Source of the DNA: Sabulicella rubraurantiaca
Lineage (GTDB): Bacteria; Pseudomonadota; Alphaproteobacteria; Acetobacterales; Acetobacteraceae
Assembly (NCBI RefSeq): GCF_017355885.1
Contig: NZ_JAFEUU010000002.1
Coordinates: 62,001 to 126,000, forward strand
Direction: 5' to 3'
Length of the DNA stretch: 64,000 bases
The position numbers and the translations under genes are program-made. Below the pieces are notes generated by a model. That model saw nothing but the letters and a program-made list of their open reading frames with translations. It searched no databases and was not told the origin of the DNA. Shown piece by piece: positions 37,686 through 45,359 of this stretch (position 1 is its first letter; each line of letters opens with the position of its first letter).

Positions 37686-38081
37686 ATGATGGACACCCCC
37701 ACCACCTATGGCGACCTGCGGAACACCGCGGAAGACAAGGCACGCGACCTGGGCGGCAAGGCGCAGGACATGGCCAACGACATGTCCGAGAAGGCCCAGG
37801 GCTTGGCTCGGGACGTGGGCGACCGCGCCCAGAATCTTGCCGATGATGCCCGTGCCGAGCTCGCGGCGCTTCGCGAGAAGGTCGAAACGCTGATGAGCGA
37901 ACGGGTCACGCCCGCGCTGACCCAGGCGGCTGACCAAGCCGAGGCAACCATGAACGCGGCGCGCACGCATCTGCGGGATGGCAGCGAGCGGATCGGCGAG
38001 CGCGTGCGCGAGCAGCCGCTGCTGGCCCTCGCCCTTGCGGCCCTTGCCGGCTTTATCGTTGCGGCGCTGGTCCGTCGCTGA
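37686..38081 (+). CDS. DUF883 (ElaB/YqjD-like) inner-membrane-anchored protein
   Basis: A 131-residue protein. Residues 10-105 are a long amphipathic helix region with 11-residue periodic DKARDLGGKAQDMANDMSEKAQ-type repeats, similar to apolipoprotein-like and LEA-like proteins, and the C terminus is a single membrane helix LLALALAALAGFIVAALVRR. This is the ElaB/YgaM/YqjD arrangement, whose E. coli members are stationary-phase proteins that bind ribosomes. Two adjacent ATGs (37686, 37689) are possible. Encoded 50 bases after dps. Confidence 0.8.
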   Translation: MMDTPTTYGDLRNTAEDKARDLGGKAQDMANDMSEKAQGLARDVGDRAQNLADDARAELAALREKVETLMSERVTPALTQAADQAEATMNAARTHLRDGSERIGERVREQPLLALALAALAGFIVAALVRR

Positions 38082-38114
38082 GTGACAACAGGGAAACGCG
38101 AAAGGAACACGGGA

Positions 38115-38906
38115 ATGCAGACCAAGCACACGCTGGGCATGACGATCCTGGCGGGAGCCCTGGTGGCGCCGATGCTGGCTTTCGGCCAAGCGGCCAACCA
38201 GTCCACCACGGCGCCGGGCACCGCGCCCGACACCACCATGTCGCGCCAGCCGGACGGCACGCCGGGCAACCCGCCGGGCACCGCCGCCACACGCGCCCTG
38301 GACCGCGCCGCCGGCACCAACACCTCGGGCGCCTTCCCGCAGAACTCGGACGGCACACCGAACAACCCGCCGGGCACGGCGGCCAGCCGCGCGGCGGACC
38401 GGGCGGGTGACGCGGCGCGCGACGGTACCCGCAACACCACGACCACCGGCACCACGGGCAGCACCGGCACCGTCCAGCACGGCCACACTGGCTCCTCGGC
38501 CATGGGCACGATGGGCAGCAGCACCACGGCGACGCCGGCCCCCGGCGCCACGACCGATGGCCGCGCCAACGTCTCCACCACCGCGGCCGGTGCCGCGGGT
38601 GCGCTTGGCACGGCGGGCGGGCTGCTGGCGGAGCGGCAGCGCATGAGCCAGATCATCGGCTCGCGCGTTTACAACGACCGCAACGAGAGCATCGGCGAGG
38701 TGGACGACATCGTCGTCACCGGCAACCAGCCGACGGCGATCATCTCGGTCGGCGGCTTCCTAGGCATCGGCGCCCGCCTCGTGGCCGTGCCGATCTCGGA
38801 CCTGCAGTGGAACCAGGAGCGCGAGCGGATCATGCTGCCCGGCGCGACGAAGGAACAGCTGCAGAACCGGCCGGCCTTCGACTACAGCAGCCTGCGCCGC
38901 TCCTGA
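38115..38906 (+). CDS. Exported PRC-barrel protein with NPPGT repeats
   Basis: A 263-residue protein with a signal peptide ending near AFGQA (residue 26). Residues 47-105 hold one full and one degenerate copy of a 32-residue repeat that starts DGT..NPPGT and continues ATRALDRAAGTNTSGA. A Thr/Gly/Ser-rich low-complexity stretch (105-165) follows. The C-terminal PRC-barrel domain (about 175-258) reads IIGSRVYNDRNESIGEVDDIVV, then SVGGFLGIGARLVAVPISDLQW. Periplasmic or envelope function is expected. The same repeat makes up the lipoprotein at 40066. It starts 33 bases after the DUF883-like gene and is followed by a strong terminator. Confidence 0.85.
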   Translation: MQTKHTLGMTILAGALVAPMLAFGQAANQSTTAPGTAPDTTMSRQPDGTPGNPPGTAATRALDRAAGTNTSGAFPQNSDGTPNNPPGTAASRAADRAGDAARDGTRNTTTTGTTGSTGTVQHGHTGSSAMGTMGSSTTATPAPGATTDGRANVSTTAAGAAGALGTAGGLLAERQRMSQIIGSRVYNDRNESIGEVDDIVVTGNQPTAIISVGGFLGIGARLVAVPISDLQWNQERERIMLPGATKEQLQNRPAFDYSSLRRS

Positions 38907-38924
38907 TCGGGGTGGCTTAACATG

Positions 38925-38953
38925 GGGGCGGCGCGTCAGCGCCGCCCCTTTTC
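38925..38953 (+). terminator. Strong terminator after PRC-barrel gene
   Basis: Perfect 10-bp arms GGGGCGGCGC / GCGCCGCCCC with a 4-base loop and TTTTCC. It ends the dps to PRC-barrel run and separates it from the BrkB-like gene. Confidence 0.85.
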
Positions 38954-38980
38954 CATGTCCGCGACCCCGGAAGGTGAGCC

Positions 38981-39823
38981 GTGTCCGACCTCGCCATCGC
39001 CGCTGAACGCCGCCCCGGTATCCTGCGCCGCGCCTATGCGGTCGCGACATCGGACAAGATCTCGCTCACCTCCGCGGGCTGCGCCTTCTACGCCATGCTG
39101 GCGCTGTTTCCGGCCCTCAGCCTCGCCATCTCCATCTACGGCATGGCCTTCGACCCGGTGACGGTGGAGCCGCAGCTGGAAATCCTGCGCCGCGTCCTGC
39201 CGGAGAGCACCTTCTTCCTCATCGCCACGCGCGTGCATGAGTTGGTTTCGACCCCGCGCCCCACGCTGGGCATCGGCCTGGGCGTCAGCCTGCTGATCGC
39301 GCTGTGGTCCGCCTCGGCCGGGGTGCGCTCGCTGATGGCGGCGCTGAACCTCGCGCATAACCAAGCGGAGGAGCGCGGCGCCTTCGCCTTCTACGGCACG
39401 GCGCTGATGATCACGTTCGGCGCGATCCTCGCGGTGGTGGTGGGCATCGCCCTGCTGGTCGGACTTCCGCAGGTCCTGGACTTCGTCGGGCTCGACGAGT
39501 TCACGGCACTGCTGGTGCGCGCCGCCTCCATGGTGCTGCTGCTGGGCGCGGTGCTGATCGCGGTCAGCATCCTTTATCGCTTCGGCCCAGCGCACCCGCC
39601 GGAGGGTTGGCGCCTCTTCAGTGCCGGAGCCTTCGCCGCGACGCTTCTCTGGGCGATCGCGAGCGCGCTCTTCTCCTTCTACGTCAGCAACTTCGCGGGA
39701 TACGACGCGACTTATGGCCCGCTAGGCGCCGCGGTGGCGCTGCTGATGTGGTTCTATGTCAGCACTTATGTCGTGCTGCTCGGCGCCGAGCTGAACGCGG
39801 AGATCAGCCGCTCCTCCGCATGA
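38981..39823 (+). CDS. YihY/BrkB family membrane protein
   Basis: A 280-residue inner-membrane protein with about six helices and the family features SLTSAGCAFYAMLALFPALSLAISIYG near the N terminus and YGPLGAAVALLMWFYVSTYVVLLGAELNAE at the C terminus. The family was once called ribonuclease BN in error; its real role is unknown, probably envelope-related transport. The start is a GTG at 38981, after an AGGTGAGC stretch. It is transcribed after a terminator, so it likely has its own promoter. Confidence 0.9.
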   Translation: MSDLAIAAERRPGILRRAYAVATSDKISLTSAGCAFYAMLALFPALSLAISIYGMAFDPVTVEPQLEILRRVLPESTFFLIATRVHELVSTPRPTLGIGLGVSLLIALWSASAGVRSLMAALNLAHNQAEERGAFAFYGTALMITFGAILAVVVGIALLVGLPQVLDFVGLDEFTALLVRAASMVLLLGAVLIAVSILYRFGPAHPPEGWRLFSAGAFAATLLWAIASALFSFYVSNFAGYDATYGPLGAAVALLMWFYVSTYVVLLGAELNAEISRSSA

Positions 39824-39842
39824 ACCCGGCGCCGCATGAGAT

Positions 39843-39923
39843 TCAGCTCAGAACGCCGAAGATCCACAGCAAGATGATGATGGGGATGGGGATGCCGATC
39901 AGCCACAAGAGGATGCCGCGCAC
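39843..39923 (-). CDS. 26-residue hydrophobic membrane micro-protein
   Basis: A tiny gene on the opposite strand in the gap between the BrkB-like gene and the repeat lipoprotein. It starts at GTG 39923, seven bases after a perfect AAAGGAG ribosome binding site, and encodes a single transmembrane helix: GILLWLIGIPIPIIILLWI with a short FGVLS end and one N-terminal Arg. The strong site, the clean hydrophobic sequence and the symmetrical Gly-Ile-Pro core make a real gene likely. I have a vague memory of similar uncharacterised peptides in other alphaproteobacteria, but no name. Function unknown. Confidence 0.7.
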   Translation of the reverse strand: MRGILLWLIGIPIPIIILLWIFGVLS

Positions 39924-39966
39924 GCTTCGTCTCCTTTGCTGGAATGGGCAGGATGCCCATGGCGCG

Positions 39967-39992
39967 GGAACGTCGCCTGCGCTGGCGGGGTT
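39967..39992 (+). promoter_or_regulatory. Possible EcfG-type promoter before repeat lipoprotein
   Basis: GGAAC, 17 bases, GGTT, against the general stress consensus GGAAC-N16/17-CGTT: perfect -35, one mismatch at -10. It lies about 75 bases before the lipoprotein start codon. Confidence 0.4.
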
Positions 39993-40065
39993 TCCGCAAC
40001 CGCAATCTTCCGGAGGCGTTCGATTGGCACCCGAAAGGGTTGACTTCATCAGGAAGGATAAGCTG

Positions 40066-40401
40066 ATGCGAAACCTGCTTCTGCTGCCGGCTGCCGTGCT
40101 GGCCCTCGGTGTCACCGCCTGCGCCGACACGCGCGATGGAACCCGGGGCAACCCGCCGGGCACTGAAGCGACGCGCGCCCTCGACCGTGCAGCCGGCACC
40201 AACGTTTCCGGCGCCTATCCTGGCCAGTCGGACGGCACGCGTGCGAACCCGCCGGGCACCGAGGCGACCCGCGCCTTCGACCGCGCTGCCGGCACCAACA
40301 CCTCGGGTGCCTATCCTGGCCAGTCCGACGGCACGGCGGCGAACCCGCCCGGCACGGCCACGAGCCGCGCCGTGAACCGCGCGACGCGTTCCACCCGCTG
40401 A
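40066..40401 (+). CDS. Small lipoprotein built of 32-residue NPPGT repeats
   Basis: A 111-residue predicted lipoprotein: signal peptide with lipobox VTAC, lipidated Cys19. The mature part is nearly all repeat: residues 24-55, 56-87 and a shorter 88-111. Each unit opens DGT..NPPGT, continues ATRA..RA and closes GTN.SGAYPGQS. The same unit occurs in the PRC-barrel protein at 38115, so the two probably share a partner or a location. An AGGAAGG box lies 7 bases before the ATG. Rich in Gly, Thr, Asn and Pro and likely disordered. No family recognised. Confidence 0.82.
   Translation: MRNLLLLPAAVLALGVTACADTRDGTRGNPPGTEATRALDRAAGTNVSGAYPGQSDGTRANPPGTEATRAFDRAAGTNTSGAYPGQSDGTAANPPGTATSRAVNRATRSTR
40135..40398 (+). 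repeat. Tandem 96-base repeat in the lipoprotein gene
   Basis: Two full 96-base units (40135-40230, 40231-40326) and a partial one (40327-40398), nearly identical at protein level and similar at base level. A related unit lies at 38253-38348 with a degenerate one after it, in the PRC-barrel gene. Confidence 0.85.
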
Positions 40402-40408
40402 CGCGAAC

Positions 40409-40440
40409 GGGGCCGGACCGGCACTCGCCGGCCCGGTCCC
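40409..40440 (+). terminator. Hairpin after the repeat lipoprotein gene
   Basis: A 14-bp imperfect stem (one G-U pair, one A/C mismatch) with an ACTC loop, 8 bases after the stop codon. No T tract follows. It overlaps the lead-in to the next gene, which starts 16 bases later. Confidence 0.5.
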
Positions 40441-40456
40441 ATCCTCCCATACGGGC

Positions 40457-41290
40457 ATGAAGGCCGCACTCCTCCTCAATCCGCTCTCTGGCCGCCTGTC
40501 CCGCATGGAAGCGCCCCGTGCCGCCATCGAGGCCGCAATGCACGAGGCTGGATTCATCCCTGTTCCCATTCCCGACGGCACGCTCGACGAACAATGGGAC
40601 GCCGCGCGCGAGGCCGGCGCCGAAGCCATGTTCATTGCAGGCGGCGACGGGACGCTGCGCGCCTTCGTGACCCGGCTCATCGCGGCGCGGCTGCCCTGCG
40701 CCCTGCTGCCGGGCGGAACAATGAACCGGGTCTGCCTGCGCCTCGGCCTGCCTGAGGATCCGGTGGAGGCCGCCCGCCTCTACCGCCCCCTTCCGCCCGA
40801 AGGAATGGATGTCGGTTCCGTGAATGGCGAGCCGATGCTCTACCAGAGCATCGTCGGGCGCCCCGCCCGCCTCTTGCGTTTCCGCGAGATGCAGCGTGCC
40901 GGCGGATCCTGGTGGCCGCTTCTCGTCACGGTCTGCCGCAACCTGTTCCGCCCGCCCTGGCGCGACGTGATCGTGCCGCTGGCCCCGGCCACGCGCGCCA
41001 CCGGCCTCGCCGCCGTGGTGACCATGCCGGCGCCCGGCGATGGGCCGAGCCTGACCTTGCAGCTGATCCAGCCCGCCGGACCGGGAAAGCGGCTGCGGCT
41101 GGCTTGGCGCTGGTTCCGCGGCCGGCTGGCCGAGGATGCTTCCGTCATCACCCTGCACGGGTCGCGCTTCGCCGTGCATGGGCGCGCACGCCTGCTGCGC
41201 GTGTCGCTGGATGGGGAGATGCGAGTCCTGATGCCGCCGCTGCGCTTTCGCCTCATCCCGCTCGCCCTCGCTGTGCTGCCGCGCGCATGA
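40457..41290 (+). CDS. Diacylglycerol/sphingosine kinase-like lipid kinase
   Basis: A 277-residue protein of the DAGK_cat superfamily. The ATP-binding motif is FIAGGDGTLRAF (GGDGT at 62-66), followed by ALLPGGTMNRVCLRLGLPEDPVEAARL; both are diagnostic. Soluble bacterial members phosphorylate lipids such as diacylglycerol or isoprenoid-linked substrates. The C-terminal beta-sandwich contains FAVHGRARLLRVSLDGE. It overlaps the next gene by 4 bases, so lipid kinase and phosphoesterase may work in one pathway. Confidence 0.87.
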   Translation: MKAALLLNPLSGRLSRMEAPRAAIEAAMHEAGFIPVPIPDGTLDEQWDAAREAGAEAMFIAGGDGTLRAFVTRLIAARLPCALLPGGTMNRVCLRLGLPEDPVEAARLYRPLPPEGMDVGSVNGEPMLYQSIVGRPARLLRFREMQRAGGSWWPLLVTVCRNLFRPPWRDVIVPLAPATRATGLAAVVTMPAPGDGPSLTLQLIQPAGPGKRLRLAWRWFRGRLAEDASVITLHGSRFAVHGRARLLRVSLDGEMRVLMPPLRFRLIPLALAVLPRA

Positions 41291-42033
41291 TCCGCTTGGC
41301 CTTCCTGTCCGATCTGCATTTCGGCGAAGGCACGCTGAAGGCCGAGCAGGCGCTGGTGGAGGACCTCCTCGCCGCCGATCCCGCCGCCGTGCTGGTGGGT
41401 GGCGACCTGACGCGCCGCGCCCGCGCCCGCGAGTTCGCGGCAGCGCAGCGCTTCCTGGCGCGGCTGGAGCGGCCTGTGCTGGTGGTTCCGGGCAATCACG
41501 ACATCCCGCGCGGCGACCTCTGGGCGCGTTTCACCTCGCCCCGCGCCGCCTGGGCGGAAGCGGGGCTTCCCGTGGCCGATGGCGAGCTGGTGATCGGCAA
41601 CTGGGCCATCCTTGGCCTCGATACGGTGCGGCGGATGCAGAAGCATCTCGACTGGTCGGCGGGTGGCGTGTCCCGCGCGCAGCTCGCCTCCCTTCCGGCG
41701 CGCGTCGCGATGATCGGCGAGCGGCGGCGGCTGGTGCTGTGCCACCATCCGCTGCGCCACCCGATGGGGCTGACGGGGCGGGAGCGCCCGCGCCGCGCCG
41801 ACGTCGCCCTGGAATTGCTGGCACGGCTGGGAGTGGAGGCCGTGCTGTCGGGCCATCTCCACATCGCAGCGCGCATCGCCGGGAAGCCGGAGCAGGTGCT
41901 GGCCCCCACCGCGCTTTCGCCGCGCACGAAGGGGTCGCCCATGGGATGGCTGAAGCTGACCCTGGATGACGGCCCGCTGAATATCGAGGCGCATGAGGCG
42001 ACGGAGGAAGGTTGGCGGGTGCGGCCCCTCTAG
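41287..42033 (+). CDS. Metallophosphoesterase
   Basis: A 248-residue calcineurin-like phosphoesterase with all metal motifs: Asp9 and His11 (LSDLHFG), VLVGGDLTRRA, VVPGNHDIP, VLCHHPL and LSGHLHIA. The set suits UDP-2,3-diacylglucosamine hydrolase-like or cAMP phosphodiesterase-like members, but the substrate is not visible. Its ATG overlaps the stop of the lipid kinase gene (ATGA). Its own stop overlaps the stop of the convergent response regulator by 4 bases. Confidence 0.9.
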   Translation: MIRLAFLSDLHFGEGTLKAEQALVEDLLAADPAAVLVGGDLTRRARAREFAAAQRFLARLERPVLVVPGNHDIPRGDLWARFTSPRAAWAEAGLPVADGELVIGNWAILGLDTVRRMQKHLDWSAGGVSRAQLASLPARVAMIGERRRLVLCHHPLRHPMGLTGRERPRRADVALELLARLGVEAVLSGHLHIAARIAGKPEQVLAPTALSPRTKGSPMGWLKLTLDDGPLNIEAHEATEEGWRVRPL

Positions 42034-42656
42034 CGCGGATCCAGGGCGCGCAGCCCGCCTTCCAGCGCGATGCGCACCGCCTCCGGCAGGCTCGTGGCAC
42101 CGATCTTCGCCATGGCGTTGAGGCGGAATCTTTCTACGGTGCGTGGGCTCAGACCCAGCTCGCGCGCGATCTCCTTGTTCTGCCACCCGCCAACGACATG
42201 GCGCAGCACCTCCGCTTCCCGAGCGGAAAGCCTGCCGAGCCGACTGGAAGCCTCCGTCGCCTCCGCACCGGCCGAATGCGCCTGTCCCTGGGCGAGCGCC
42301 GCCACGACGCAGCGCAACAGCGCATCGGTCGAGAAGGGTTTCTCGATCAGGTCACAGACCCCGGCCTTCACCGCCTCGACCGCCAGGGCCACGGAGGCAT
42401 AGGCGGTCATGATGACCACGGAATGCAGGAAGCCGTGCTGCACCATCTCGCGGTGGATGCCGAGGCCGCAGGCTCCCGGCATCCGGATGTCGAGCAGCAC
42501 GCAGCCGCGCAGCAGCGCCTCGGCCAGGCGCAAGAAGGCGGCTCCGTCTGGAAAGGTCCTGACGTGGCAGCCCGCATCCTCGAGCAGGAGCGCGACGGAT
42601 GCGCGCACCGCCGGGTCGTCATCCACCACGTAGCAGGCACCGAACGTCCCGGTCAT
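42030..42656 (-). CDS. FixJ-like response regulator
   Basis: A 208-residue two-domain regulator. The receiver (1-120) has the acidic pocket VVDDDP, phosphoacceptor Asp56 in VLLDIRMPG, Thr in VIMTAYAS and Lys in IEKPFS. A LuxR/FixJ-type HTH (about 140-208) follows, with LSAREAEVLRHVVGGWQNKEIARELGLSPRTVERFRLNAM. FixJ-type regulators usually answer to a PAS-containing kinase; none is adjacent. The 242 bases upstream contain no other gene I can support. Confidence 0.92.
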   Translation of the reverse strand: MTGTFGACYVVDDDPAVRASVALLLEDAGCHVRTFPDGAAFLRLAEALLRGCVLLDIRMPGACGLGIHREMVQHGFLHSVVIMTAYASVALAVEAVKAGVCDLIEKPFSTDALLRCVVAALAQGQAHSAGAEATEASSRLGRLSAREAEVLRHVVGGWQNKEIARELGLSPRTVERFRLNAMAKIGATSLPEAVRIALEGGLRALDPR

Positions 42657-42898
42657 CCGCTGCTCCGTTGGGTCGAAGGCCGAACGCGCGGCAGCGCCGA
42701 ACGGAAGCAGGGGTTGCCGGCCGCTTCTCCCGTGCTGCTACGGATGCCGTCGTGGCGCGCGACTTCCCGACTTGAAGGCCGGACACGAGACGGAGTTCGG
42801 TCATCCCGCGCGACGCGGGAGGAGCAGGAGCGGATGCCGCATCACGAAAGCAACCGCTTGGTCGAGCCCCTTCGCGGGGGCCGCCCTTTCTCATGCGG

Positions 42899-44086
42899 TC
42901 AGCGCAGCGCCTTCGCCATCCGGTCCAGCCCGTCCAGCGTCATGGGGAACATCCGGTCCTCGAGGATGCGGTTGATCAGCATGACGGTGCGCGTGTAGCT
43001 CCAGTGCGCCTCAGGCACCGGGTTGATCCAGCCGACGCGGCGGAAATGCGCGCAGATGCGGCGCAGCCACACCTCGCCCGCCTCCGCGTTCCAGTGCTCC
43101 ACGCTGCCGCCGGGCTCGATCAGCTCATAGGGGCTCATGCTCGCATCGCCGACGAAGACCACGCGCCAGTCGGGGCCATAGGTGCGCAGCACCTCCTCCG
43201 TCCGGATCAGGTTCTCGGAACGACGGGCATTGGTCTTCCACAGACGCTCATAGGGGCAGTTGTGGAAGTAGAGGTGAACGAGGTGCTTGAACTCGGAGCG
43301 CGCGGCGGAGAAGAGCTCTTCGCTCGCGCGGATGTGGTCGTCCATCGAGCCACCGATGTCGAGCAGCAGCAGCACCTTCACGGCGTTGCGGCGCGGCGGC
43401 TGCATCCGCAGGTCCAGCGTGCCGGCGTTGCGTGCCGTGGCGCCGATGGTGCCGGCCATGTCCAGCTCATCCGCCTCGCCCTGGCGGGCGAAGCGGCGCA
43501 GGCGGCGCAGGGCGAGCTTCATGGCGCGGGTGCCGAGTTCGGCATCGTCGGCGAGGTCGCGGAACTCTCGCTTGTCCCACACCTTCACGGCAGAACGGCG
43601 GCGCCCGCCTTCCTGCCCGATCCGTACCCCCTCCGGGTGGTCGCCATAGGCACCGAAGGGCGACGTTCCGGCGGTGCCGATCATGCGGCTGCCGCCCTGG
43701 TGGCGCTTCTTCTGCTCCTCCAGGCGCTGGCGCAGCAGGTCCATCAGCGCCTGGAACCCGCCCGCGCGCTCGATCGCCGCGCGCTCCTCCTCCGTCAGCA
43801 TCTTCTCCGCCAGCTTGCGGAGCCATTCCTCCGGCAGGTCGCGGGTGATGAGTTCGCCGGTAATGGTGGTCTCGGGGAGAACGCCCTTGAAATGCTCGGC
43901 GAAGACGCGGTCGAAGCGGTCCATGTGCCGCTCGTCCTTCACCAGCGTCGCGCGGGCGAGGAAGTAGAAATCCTCCACATTGTACTCCGCCACCCCGGCC
44001 TTGGTGGCGCCCACCAGGGCGAGCCACTCGGTGAGGGAGCAGGGCAGGCCGGCGGCCCGCAGCTTGAGGAGGAAGGTGGCGAAAAT
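42899..44086 (-). CDS. VWA domain protein, CoxE-like, probable AUU start
   Basis: A protein of about 395 residues of the CoxE/VWA family that partners MoxR-type AAA ATPases in assembling metalloenzymes. The N-terminal part starts FATFLLKLRAAGLPCSLTEWLALV, then comes a helical linker and a C-terminal VWA domain with the MIDAS-like LLLLDIGGSMDDHIRAS. No ATG, GTG or TTG lies at the family start. An ATT codon at 44084-44086 sits 7 bases after a GGGAGG site and two bases after the stop of the upstream MoxR gene, so AUU initiation is likely. The only upstream ATG (44164) would add 26 unrelated residues inside the MoxR gene. Confidence 0.85.
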   Translation of the reverse strand: MFATFLLKLRAAGLPCSLTEWLALVGATKAGVAEYNVEDFYFLARATLVKDERHMDRFDRVFAEHFKGVLPETTITGELITRDLPEEWLRKLAEKMLTEEERAAIERAGGFQALMDLLRQRLEEQKKRHQGGSRMIGTAGTSPFGAYGDHPEGVRIGQEGGRRRSAVKVWDKREFRDLADDAELGTRAMKLALRRLRRFARQGEADELDMAGTIGATARNAGTLDLRMQPPRRNAVKVLLLLDIGGSMDDHIRASEELFSAARSEFKHLVHLYFHNCPYERLWKTNARRSENLIRTEEVLRTYGPDWRVVFVGDASMSPYELIEPGGSVEHWNAEAGEVWLRRICAHFRRVGWINPVPEAHWSYTRTVMLINRILEDRMFPMTLDGLDRMAKALR

Positions 44087-44087
44087 C

Positions 44088-44933
44088 TCAGCGCCTCCCG
44101 CGATGGAGGAAGGCCAGCCGCTCCAGCAGATGCACGTCCTGCTCGTTCTTGAGCAGCGCGCCATGCAGCGGCGGCAGCGCGACCTTCATGTCGGCGGTGC
44201 GCAGCGCCTCGGGGGGCATCTCCTCCGCCATCAACAGCTTGAGCCAGTCCAGAAGCTCGCTCGTCGCGGGCTTCTTCTTCAGACCCTCCACCTCACGGAG
44301 GAGGAAGAAGGCGTTCAGCGCCTCGCTCGCCAGATCCTTCCTCACGTCCGGGTAATGCGCCTGGACGATGCGCTCCATCGTCTCCCGGTCGGGGAAGCGG
44401 ATGAAGTGGAAGAAGCAGCGGCGCAAGAAGGCGTCCGGCAGTTCCTTCTCGTTGTTGGAGGTGATGACGACGATGGGGCGGTGCCGCGCCTCGACCGTCT
44501 CCCGCGTCTCGTAGACATGGAACTGCATGCGATCGAGCTCGAGCAGGAGGTCATTCGGGAACTCGATGTCGGCCTTGTCGATCTCGTCGATCAGCAGCAC
44601 GACCGGCGTCTCGTGGGTGAAGGCCTCCCACAACTTGCCGCGGATGATATAGTTGCGGACGTCGCGCGCCCGCTCCTCGCCCAGCTGGCCGTCGCGCAGG
44701 CGGGCCACGGCGTCGTATTCGTAGAGGCCCTGCTGCGCCTTGGTGGTGCTCTTGATGTGCCATTCGATCAGCGGAAGGCCGAGGCCCTGCGCGATCTCCT
44801 GCGCCAGCACGGTCTTGCCCGTGCCGGGCTCCCCCTTCACCAGTAGGGGGCGCTGAAGGGTGACGGCGGCATTCACCGCGACCTCGAGGTCACGGGAGGC
44901 GATGTAGCGGCTGGTGCTCTGGAAACGGGCCAT
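44088..44933 (-). CDS. MoxR-type AAA+ ATPase
   Basis: A 281-residue chaperone-like ATPase. Walker A GEPGTGKT is at 34-41, Walker B is in VVLLIDEIDKADIEFPNDLLLELDRM, sensor 1 is in PIVVITSNNEKELPDAFLRRCFF. It belongs to the CoxD/MoxR branch, whose members work with a VWA partner, here the next gene downstream, coupled by overlapping translation signals. The pair is common in alphaproteobacteria as a stand-alone unit whose target enzyme is unknown; no cox or mox genes are nearby. Confidence 0.92.
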   Translation of the reverse strand: MARFQSTSRYIASRDLEVAVNAAVTLQRPLLVKGEPGTGKTVLAQEIAQGLGLPLIEWHIKSTTKAQQGLYEYDAVARLRDGQLGEERARDVRNYIIRGKLWEAFTHETPVVLLIDEIDKADIEFPNDLLLELDRMQFHVYETRETVEARHRPIVVITSNNEKELPDAFLRRCFFHFIRFPDRETMERIVQAHYPDVRKDLASEALNAFFLLREVEGLKKKPATSELLDWLKLLMAEEMPPEALRTADMKVALPPLHGALLKNEQDVHLLERLAFLHRGRR

Positions 44934-45016
44934 GCGGCATCTTTCCCTGTCCCGCTTTCTGCGCCAAGCACCCCCCCGACGCGTTCCGCGCCGGGCGGGC
45001 GCAGCCGGGATTCGCC

Positions 45017-45355
45017 ATGGACGCCTATTTCCCCGCCCTGATCGCCCTTTCCATTGCGGGCTTCATCGAAACGCGCTCCTCCATCCCGGCGCTGCGCCCC
45101 AGCGACCCGGCCGCCGACCAAGCCTTCCGGATGCTGGGCCGCTTCGCCTTCACCATCTGGCTGGTGCTGCTGCTGTGGGGGTTCTGGAAGCTGCCCTGGT
45201 GGCAGCCCGCCGCGGGCTTCGTCGGCTCGCTGGCCGCCAATGCGCTGGTGCTTCAGGCCGGGCCCCGCCGCTCCTGGCCCGGCATCAGCATGGTCCTGTC
45301 CGTGCTGGGGATGTTCCTGGCCGCCGCCGTCTGGCTGATGAGCCGGACGGCCTGA
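45017..45355 (+). CDS. Small membrane protein of unknown function
   Basis: A 112-residue hydrophobic protein with four predicted helices: DAYFPALIALSIAGFI, FTIWLVLLLWGFW, a Gly/Ala-rich AAGFVGSLAANALVL and SMVLSVLGMFLAAAVWLM. The loop PALRPSDPAADQAFRMLGR joins the first two. No family recognised. The ATG at 45017 follows a GGGCGCAGCCGGG stretch without a clear binding site. It is convergent with the CDF-like gene (4 bases between stops). Confidence 0.6.
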   Translation: MDAYFPALIALSIAGFIETRSSIPALRPSDPAADQAFRMLGRFAFTIWLVLLLWGFWKLPWWQPAAGFVGSLAANALVLQAGPRRSWPGISMVLSVLGMFLAAAVWLMSRTA

Positions 45356-45359
45356 CCTC

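Noticed and set aside
42657-42898. A gene or terminator in the gap between the FixJ-like regulator and the CoxE-like gene
   Set aside because: Only a weak GCCCC/GGGGC hairpin without a T tract and no frame with a binding site or coding character.
44087-44164. ATG at 44164 as start of the CoxE-like gene
   Set aside because: It would place 26 unrelated residues inside the MoxR gene; the family begins at FATFLL, where an ATT with a good binding site is found.
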